DNA of 64,000 nt from NCBI GenBank assembly GCA_038277395.1, contig CM076193.1, forward strand, positions 150,525,813 through 150,589,812, in the 5' to 3' direction. How positions within the stretch are numbered: the first letter of the stretch is position 1; the number at the start of each line of letters is the position of its first letter. The stretch is from Dryocosmus kuriphilus (lineage: Eukaryota > Arthropoda > Insecta > Hymenoptera > Cynipidae). This document shows, piece after piece, positions 57,011-64,000 of the stretch. The translations under genes and the position numbers were made by a program. The notes beneath the pieces were generated by a model, which did no database searches, had not been told where the DNA came from, and was given only the letters and a program-made list of their open reading frames with translations.

Positions 57011-58165
57011 AACTTACGCATCATTCTGCTGAGTGTTTCAGAGCCTTTTTCAATCTCTAGTTGTCTAAAGTTAAAAATCTTCAATTTTTCCAATTACAAA
57101 TGAGCCAAGCAGTTTCGAGTTGTTGACACAATGAGAGCTTTCACGAAACTGGGAATGAGACTCAACGATTCAAGAATGAATACTGATTCGAGCCTACCAT
57201 TCCTACTTAGCTGTCTCCTCTACATACACACACATATATATAGGTCCCTGTTATCTAATTCTTATTTGTAAACTCACGTTCCAAGTTGATTGTGAGTATG
57301 TGCGAGACCAATGTAGGTCTTGTCAAAAATGAAAAAAAAAAAAAAAAGAAGAATAATCTGAAGAAAAAGACAACAAAATCTCAGAGACAGGTTCAATGTC
57401 TAGGAAAAACCGGTTGTTTGGTCATTCCTATTTTCTTTCCTATTTTCATTTTAAGTACTGATGACGAGAAACCGGTACAAAGCCGGTCTACCCACATGCC
57501 GAATTGTTTTGTTCCTCAGAACAACGTCGTTATTTGAGCATATTTTCTGAGTTAAGATTGCAAATTGCTGATTCAGATTCCATCATAAGTAAACCAATTA
57601 ATTATTCAAGATTATGAATCATCAGAGCTGATTCCAGTCAATTAAAAATTTAAATCTTTCAAATTCATCTCAGTTGCTTTAACGTCCTAACAGGTATAAA
57701 TGACATGGAATTTTCTTCTAATCCTTAAAAAAATCTTTTGTATTATACCGCAACATGAAACATTGTTGGATAATTTTAAGTGCTTGGAAACAATATTTTC
57801 AATCTTCTACTTTGTTCTTGGAAGTCAGTTTTTTTTTTTAGTTTATTACATTTTTTTGAGACTTCTATGTAAACATGTTGTTGAAATTCTAGAAATATTT
57901 TAGAAGTTCTATTCCCTTTTCTATAGTTAAAAAACTTCAGACTTCTTCCGAAAATTTCCAAAATTTTCTATAATTACATTTCCCTATTGGAAAACTGGGC
58001 GTCAAAAACGTGAAAAACTACGTCGAAAATTAAGTAAAACACATAAAAAACCACTCAAAAAAGACGTAAAAAGTGACGTAAAAATTAGGATAAATTTTGA
58101 CGTCAAAGATTCTGATAATTTTTTATGTAATATTATTATATAGAATAATTTTTACCCAAGAATAA
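57011..58165. other. Low-content region with a CA/TA microsatellite and a weak ORF
   Basis: A short ACACACACATATATATA microsatellite (57225-57242). Frame 57286-57537 has a Lys-rich stretch, then CLGKTGCLVIPIFFPIFILS; no family recognised and no repeat copy seen. It may be chance. 57975-58110 carries TTGACGT/ACGTCAAA words shared with 59325 and 59780. Confidence 0.3.
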
Positions 58166-58169
58166 TGTA

Positions 58170-58921
58170 TAATTGAAAGTGTTGCGGCCTTTGCTGGGTT
58201 TTTTGTTGTTTATTTTAAAAAATTCATTGTCAATATGTTTCGATTTTCAAATTTGAATCATATTCATGACATTTTTATAAAATTTTAAAAGCAGTAGTAT
58301 AATAATCAAAATCAATGGAGCATTCCATATATTTTGTAGAGAACAGGCTTTATTCTGTGAAACCTAACCTGTACAAAAGATTATTCAAGTTAATGTTTTG
58401 TAGAATGCAAAAAAGTTTGTATTATTATATTATTATTCAAAGGAAATTATTATTACTTACGTTAGTGTTCATTTTGTTAAAGAAAAAGGTGTTTAAGTTA
58501 AACAAAAAAGAAAATTTTGTTAGAGCCATGAGGCTTGACGTTTTATCGGACAAGCCTCATGGCTCTAGCAAAATTTTCTTTATTTTTTAACTTAAACACC
58601 TTTTTCTTTAACAAAATGAACACTAACGTAAGTAATAATAATTTCCATAAAATAATAATATAATAATACAAACTTTCTTGCATTCTACTTTACATTAACT
58701 TGAATAATCTTTTGTACAGGTTAGGTTTCACAGAATAAAGTCTGTTCGCTCGCTACAAAATATATGGAATCTTCTATTGATTTTTATTATTATACTACTG
58801 TTTTTAAAATGTTATAAAAATGTCATGAATATGATTCAAATTTGAATCGAAACATGTTGACAATGAATTTTTTTAAATAAACAACAAAAAACCCAACAAA
58901 GGCCGCAACACTTGCAATTAT
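58170..58921. mobile_element. ~750-bp near-perfect foldback
   Basis: Arms run TAATTGAAAGTGTTGCGGCC … GCCATGAGGCTTG and CAAGCCTCATGGC … GGCCGCAACACTTGCAATTA, with only a ~14-bp loop (near 58540-58553). Few differences are visible over ~370 bp per arm, which implies recent formation or ongoing gene conversion. No transposase. Confidence 0.9.
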
Positions 58922-59440
58922 GTAATATTATTATTTAGTCTTTTCCTTTAGTTAAAAAGCCTTAAAAATTCTAATTATTTGTTATGCTACATTGTATTAA
59001 AGAAATCAGTTGAATGTAATAAAAGTCCGATTATTTTAAAACGTATATTCAATTACATTCTGAAATAAAAGAATAATATACTTTCAGTATATCTACTCAA
59101 TTGTTTTTTTAATACATAAAATGTAGCGCAAAAAATAAATTAGAATTGTTAAGGCATTTTAAGCAATGAAAAAAAATAAAATAAAACTGTCAGAATTTTT
59201 GACATAATCGTCCCAGTAGACACAAGTATTCGAAAACGTTTTTAAAACGTTAAAGAAATGTTCTAAGTTATGCCAAATGACGTTAAAAAAATCTGCAATG
59301 TTCCAAATACGTCTAAAAATGGGTTAGCCGCCGTTTTTGACGTGATTTTTGACGTCAAGTTTTTCAATAGGAATTATATCAAATTCGGAAAAATTCTGAA
59401 TTTATTTTGACCGGAAACGGCAGTTTTAATTTTTATTTGT
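58922..59440. other. AT-rich spacer with an AACGTTTT block
   Basis: 59225-59310 (AAAACGTTTTTAAAACGTTA) is related to 56610-56770. 59325-59395 repeats at 59770-59855 (GCCGTTTTTGACGTG; AATTCGGAAAAATTCTGAAT). Confidence 0.55.
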
Positions 59441-59760
59441 CGAGAAATTAGAATCTTTGATTTTTAATAACGTCCTTTTCGATTAAAACAAAAACCGCAC
59501 ATTACATCAAAAAATGGTTAAAACAAAATTTGTAGACCTTTTTAATTTGAATTACTTTTTTTGTTATCATTTTTTTTTGTATTCCTAATATTTTGATAAG
59601 AAACTACCGTTTTTTATTTTTATTTTGTGAGAAATTTGAATTTTTTTTCATTAATATTTTTCTCGATTAAAAGAAAAACAGCACACTAAATCGAAAAATG
59701 GTTAAGACAGAATTTGTAAATGTTTTTCAGGTGAACAAATTTGTTTACGTCCTGAAACTT
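59440..59760 (-). repeat. T150 units, reverse orientation
   Basis: About two diverged units (GATTAAAACAAAAACCGCAC, AAAACAAAATTTGTAGA). Confidence 0.7.
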
Positions 59761-59764
59761 TGTG

Positions 59765-60370
59765 CCCACTGGGTTAGTCGCCGTTTTTGACGTGGTTTTT
59801 GACTTCAAGTTTTTCAATAGGAATTATATCAAATTCGGAAAAATTCTGAATTTCAATCATTTTTCAGGACTTTCTATACAACTTTCTATAAATATAAATA
59901 CGCTTTTAGAAAAATTGTTATATTTCAACAAATATAATCAAACATGTATTATTTTTACGAATATATATAGACATTCAATTGACTAAGGAAAATTCGAATC
60001 TGAAACAGACTCTTTAAATATTTCGCTACAAAAATTGTTTATAACGATGATTCTTGTTAACTTTTTATACAGTTTTGTGATTAGCACTCACTCTCATAAT
60101 AACTAAGAGCATTTTTTCTGTAAAATACAATTTCTTCTTACCGTCCAAAATATTGCATTTATTTCAATTGCTTATAAAAAAATTATAATTGTTATATTTT
60201 AACAAACATAATTATACGTTTTTTATTTTTAGAGATATCTGTAGCAATTAAGGCAATTCAGGGAAATCCGAATCTGGAAAAACCTCAAATTGAAATATTT
60301 TGCTACCAGAGTTGTTTATAACAATGACTGTTGTTAATTTTTAAAAGCTTTATATGAGAAAAATGTATTC
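59765..60370 (+). repeat. Direct copy of 37190-37640 repeat and flanking GACGT block
   Basis: TTTTCAGGACTTTCTATACA, GAGATATCTGTAGCAATT and ACAATGACTGTTGTTAATTT match 37330-37620 in the same orientation. Confidence 0.7.
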
Positions 60371-60403
60371 TTACAACAACGGAAGGTATTTTTAACAAAA
60401 AAA

Positions 60404-61485
60404 AATCTGCCCGCTTCGCGGGCACATTCTCATCGCTCGCTTCGCGCTAAGTATGAGCGCGCCTAGGGCGCGCGTCTGTTGGCACTCGCGCTTCGCGCTC
60501 GATAATTACATTTTTTTAAAACACATTGTAGATTGGTAAAGTTCTTTAGTGATTTTCCAAATTTTCACAATAGAGGATTTCAATTCTTAAAAGTAAAACG
60601 ATGAGTCTTATAAATAAATTTTGTTGCTCTTTCCAAGGTGAACAATTCTTCTTGTTAATATTTTTTCATAGCTTTCAGAGTTTTGCTGAAAAGTGGCTTG
60701 CTTTATATTTCATAACATATTTCACGAATAACTCAAAAAATTCGCTTCTGCTCAAAAAAATGATAGAAAGCAAATTTGTAGATCTTTTTTAGGTAAATAA
60801 CTTTGTTTATTATTATTTTTCCATATCTCACATAGTTTGTCGGGAAATTTGAAAATTTTGATTTTTAATAACGTTTTATTGATTAAAACAAAAACAGTGC
60901 ATTTTATCAAAAAATAGTTGAAACAAAATTTGCAGATCTTTTTGAATTGAACAACTTTCTATTTTACCATTTTCTTGTATCTGGAATATTTTGGCGGAAA
61001 AATCAGAGTGTTTAGATTCTAATAGCTTTTTCTTGATTAAAACAAAAACCGTTAATTTTATCACAAAACGGTTGAGACAAAATTTGTAGATTTATTTAAG
61101 ATGAATGTTTTTACTTTCTTACATTTTTTTCGTATCTCTTATAGTTTAGCCGGAAAATGGATTTTTTGATTTTGCGAAAACCGTTTTTGATGGATAAAAC
61201 CATAACTGTTGGTCAAAAACCGCTGGTTAACGAATTTGTCCTTTCTTTTTACCCCTCAAAGAAGGGTACCAAAGCGCACTTCAATCCGACTAGTCCTTCG
61301 AAAGTTATCGTGGGAAAAGGCTCCAACGACAACGACGACAACGGCGACGACAAACAGACAGACAGACACCGTCGTAAAAACCGTTTTTTTCGGATTCAGG
61401 AGGTCTCAAAACGTGGAGATTTCATGAAATCCGCGAAAGTCAAATTTTTCATAAATCTAGTACCTTGTCTGATGAGAATGTAAAA
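60404..61485 (+). repeat. Composite macro-repeat unit 1: GCH - T150 - R1
   Basis: GCH 60404-60510 (plus), T150 array 60590-61165, R1 (minus) 61170-61485 ending in the CTGATGAGAATG hairpin. The next unit follows immediately, so here the composite is arranged as a tandem macro-repeat. Confidence 0.8.
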
Positions 61486-61488
61486 ATC

Positions 61489-62692
61489 TGCCCGCTTCGC
61501 GGGCACATTCTCATCGCGCGCTTCACGCGAAGTATGAACGCGCCTAGGGCGCGCGTCTGTTGGCACTCGCGCTTCGCGCTCGATAGATTATTCACCTCGC
61601 GCTATGCGCTCGGTGTTTATGAATCGTATAAACCTTTAAATTAAAAATTTCAAAAGAAATTATTTTACTTAAGGCTCTATCGCCCTTAAGGAATACATTC
61701 TCATCATGACACTCGCGCTTCGCGCTCGATAATTACATTTTTTTAAAACACATTGTAGATTGGTAAAGTTTTTTAGTGATTTTCCAAATTTTCACAATAG
61801 AGGATTTCGATTCTTAAAATTAAAACGATGAGTCTTATAAATAAATTTTGTAGCTCTTTCCAAGGTGAACAATTCTGCTTGTTAATATTTTTTCATAACT
61901 TGCAGAGTTTTGCTGAAAAGTGGTTTTCTTTATATTTCATAACATATTTCACGAATAACTCAAAAAATTCGCTTCTGCTCAAAAAAAATGATAGAGAGCA
62001 AATTTGTAGATCTTTTTCAGGTAAATAACTTCGTTTATTATCATTTTTCCGTATCTTGCATAGTTTGGCGGAAAATTTGGAATTTTTTATTTTTAATAAC
62101 GTTTTATCGATTAAAACAAAAACCATGTATTTTATCAAAAAATGGTTAAAACAAAATTTGTAGATATTTTTAGACTGAACAACTTTGTTTTTCACCATTT
62201 TTTTGTCTCTTGAATATTTTGGCAGGAAACCAGAGTTTTTTAATTTTAATATCGTTTTCTTTATTAAAACAAAAGCCGTTCACTTTATCAAAAAATGGAT
62301 AAGACAAAATTTGTAGATTTTTTTGAGGTGAGCAATCTTACTCTCTGACGTTTTTTTTTTTGTATGTCTCATAGTTTAGCCGAAAAATGGATTTTTTGAT
62401 TTTGTAAAAACCGTTTTTGATGGATAAAACCATAACCGTTGGGCATAAAGCGCTCGTTAACGAACTCTTCCTTTCCTTTTACGCTTTAAAAAAGTGTGCC
62501 AAAGCACAATCCAATCCTATGAGTCCTTCGAAAGTTATCGCGACCAAAAACGACAACAACAACGACAACGACAGACACCGTCGTAAAAACGGTTTTTTCG
62601 GACTCAGGGGATCCCAAAACGTAGAGATTTGATGAAAACTGGGGGGTTCAAATTTTTCATAAATCTAATACCTTCCCTGATGAGAATGTAAA
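61489..62692 (+). repeat. Composite macro-repeat unit 2: GCH - T150 - R1
   Basis: GCH long form 61489-61735, T150 61810-62395, R1 62400-62692. Close to unit 1 in order and sequence. Unit 1 lacks about 140 bp of the GCH block. Confidence 0.8.
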
Positions 62693-63700
62693 AATTTTTT
62701 AATCATAAAAGGATATCTCATAAGATTTCTCAAATATTTCAAAAGATTTCACAAGGATATCATAAAAACTCAATTTATTCCAAATTATTAAGATATGGCA
62801 AATATTTCAAATATTGAAAGACATTATTGAAAAGTATATTATATAAAACTAAAAGTATTATCTTTAAACATCAATTGCGGAAGTGTAGTCTACAGTTAAT
62901 CAATAACTGATCAACAAAAAATATTTTTTTTTTTTGCTTTCAAATACAGGAAGGACTAGATATTTTTTCACGTTTTAAACTCTAGAGATTAATCTTAAAA
63001 TATAAGTTTAGACTTTTAAATTAACATTTCTAAATGTAAAGACCTCAATTTCTGCAACCGTTTGTATTATTTCGGATCCTTTTCTTCCCAGATTGAATTC
63101 CTCTCGAAATCCCTTAGTATCTTTTACTAGTTTATTTCGAATTCCATTTTTCTTATCCACAACATATGCGAACACAGTACTTGAGAGAAAATCATAAGTT
63201 CTAGCAATTTCTTCCCACACGAATAGGGGTTGTTTTTTGGAAATTGATTTTTGGTTTTTCGTAGAACCGTAAAATAGCCGTGAAATGTAGTATAGTGGTT
63301 TTTTGATTCATTTTAATATTTTCAACTTTTTAAATAAGAGGGGAATGCTATCACGAATAGGGATTATTTTTGGGAAATAAATTTTTGTTTTTTCGATTTG
63401 AATTCATAAAAGAACTAAATTTAAAAATATGTACTTTAAAAAATAAAATCTTGGGCTTTGAAAACAAAAATGAATGTTTAAGATCGGGCTTTTCATTAAA
63501 ATTTATTTTATATGTAGTTTTCGTGAAATTAGATCTTTTTATATTTTATAAATCATCAATTTGATATTTTTTTGATATTCATAGTTAAGAAATAAACCAG
63601 TATTAGGAATATACGAGTAGATTCCTAGAAACAAGATTTCGAGCTTTGAGAAGAAAAATGAATGTTTAAAATCGTATTTCTCATTAAAATTTAATTTTAC
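62693..63700. other. AT-rich region with one weak minus-strand ORF
   Basis: Minus frame 63220-63008 (MWEEIARTYDFLSSTVFAYV…RNKLVKDTKGFREEFNLGRK) is compositionally less repeat-like than others and could be a gene exon or a transposon fragment. No motif identifies it. Two related ~250-bp halves (63360-63510, 63600-63700) share AAAAATGAATGTTTAA and TTCATTAAAATTTA. Confidence 0.3.
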
Positions 63701-64000
63701 ACTAGATCTTTTTAACTTGAACAACTTTGCTTTTTACAATTTTTTTGTGTACTTTGAATATTTAGACGGGAAACTACAGTTTTTCATTTTTATTTGATGA
63801 GAAATTTGATTTTTTTTAACAACGTTTTTCTCGATTAAAAGAAAAACCGTACACTAAATCAAAAAGTGGTTAAAACAAAATTTGTAGATCTTTTTTAGTT
63901 GAATAACTTTGTTTATTATCATTTTTTATTTTATCTTGAATATTTTGACCGGAAACGGCAGTTTTTTTTTTTATTTTTATTTGTCGAGAAATTAGAATTT
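63700..64000 (-). repeat. T150 units, continuing past the window edge
   Basis: TCGATTAAAAGAAAAACCGT, TTAAAACAAAATTTGTAGAT and GACCGGAAACGGCAG, like 59440-59760. Confidence 0.7.

Noticed and set aside
61455..61485. Hammerhead-ribozyme-like core CTGATGAG at the R1 end
   Set aside because: The matching stem II and GAAAC are not present; the word is part of a simple TTCTC-TGAT-GAGAA hairpin.
61893..62198. 101-codon minus-strand frame in T150 (KIKNSKFSAKLCKIRKND)
   Set aside because: T150 has a period close to a multiple of three, so frames persist by repetition; other copies are frameshifted.

Overview
The window reads as gene-poor, AT-rich arthropod (probably insect) nuclear DNA. The clues are one insect-type cysteine glutathione peroxidase exon, APE-type LINEs, a mariner remnant, a DIRS-like retrotransposon and many TIR/foldback elements and satellites. 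A hymenopteran host would fit the LINE and repeat style, but that is only an impression. There is no operon structure, no CRISPR array and no recognisable rRNA. The only plausible host gene is the glutathione peroxidase exon at 26.65-27.25 kb (minus strand), and in this assembly it carries a one-base frameshift.

Layout. 0-1 kb: foldback repeats with long G and C homopolymers. 1.8-4.1, 9.8-11.7, 28-29, 32-36.3 and 59.4-62.7 kb: one modular interspersed repeat system. Its parts are (i) a GC-rich block of stacked hairpins, (ii) tandem units of about 150 bp, and (iii) a 'GATAACTTTCGAAGG' module with a TGTCTG/GTCGTC microsatellite and a terminal hairpin. 4.7-5.3 kb: a ~142-bp satellite. 5.3-7.9 kb: a LINE fragment split by a 711-bp foldback MITE. 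8.0-8.6 kb: a dead mariner. 11.7-16.4 kb: a ~120-bp satellite split by a second LINE with a 12-bp target duplication. 16.6-25.6 kb: one ancient repeat expanded by nested insertions: an internally deleted LINE (16-bp TSD), a 712-bp TIR element, and a 5.5-kb DIRS-like retrotransposon that itself contains a 187-bp MITE. 25.8-27.2 kb: the peroxidase exon and a 543-bp tandem duplication of its 3' end. 29.0-32.1 kb: a 3.1-kb TIR element with a TA target site. 37.7-43.3 kb: two broken genes of one unfamiliar zinc-cluster family. One of them (B) lies in a 3.95-kb TIR element inserted at TTA inside the other (A). 44.2-48.2 kb: a LINE 5' fragment followed by large CT-rich and inverted GA-rich satellites. 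48.3-49.1 kb: a nearly empty copy of the 16.6-25.6 kb repeat. 49.2-50.3 kb: a large foldback. 50.65-57 kb: a ~610-640-bp satellite. 58.2-58.9 kb: a near-perfect 750-bp hairpin.

The sequence works mainly as a record of nested transposition. Several insertions can be proved from paralogous empty sites within the same window. The two most interesting items are the TIR element carrying gene B, which interrupts its own relative A, and the DIRS-like element, whose termini, internal complementary region and duplication-free target site can all be read directly.
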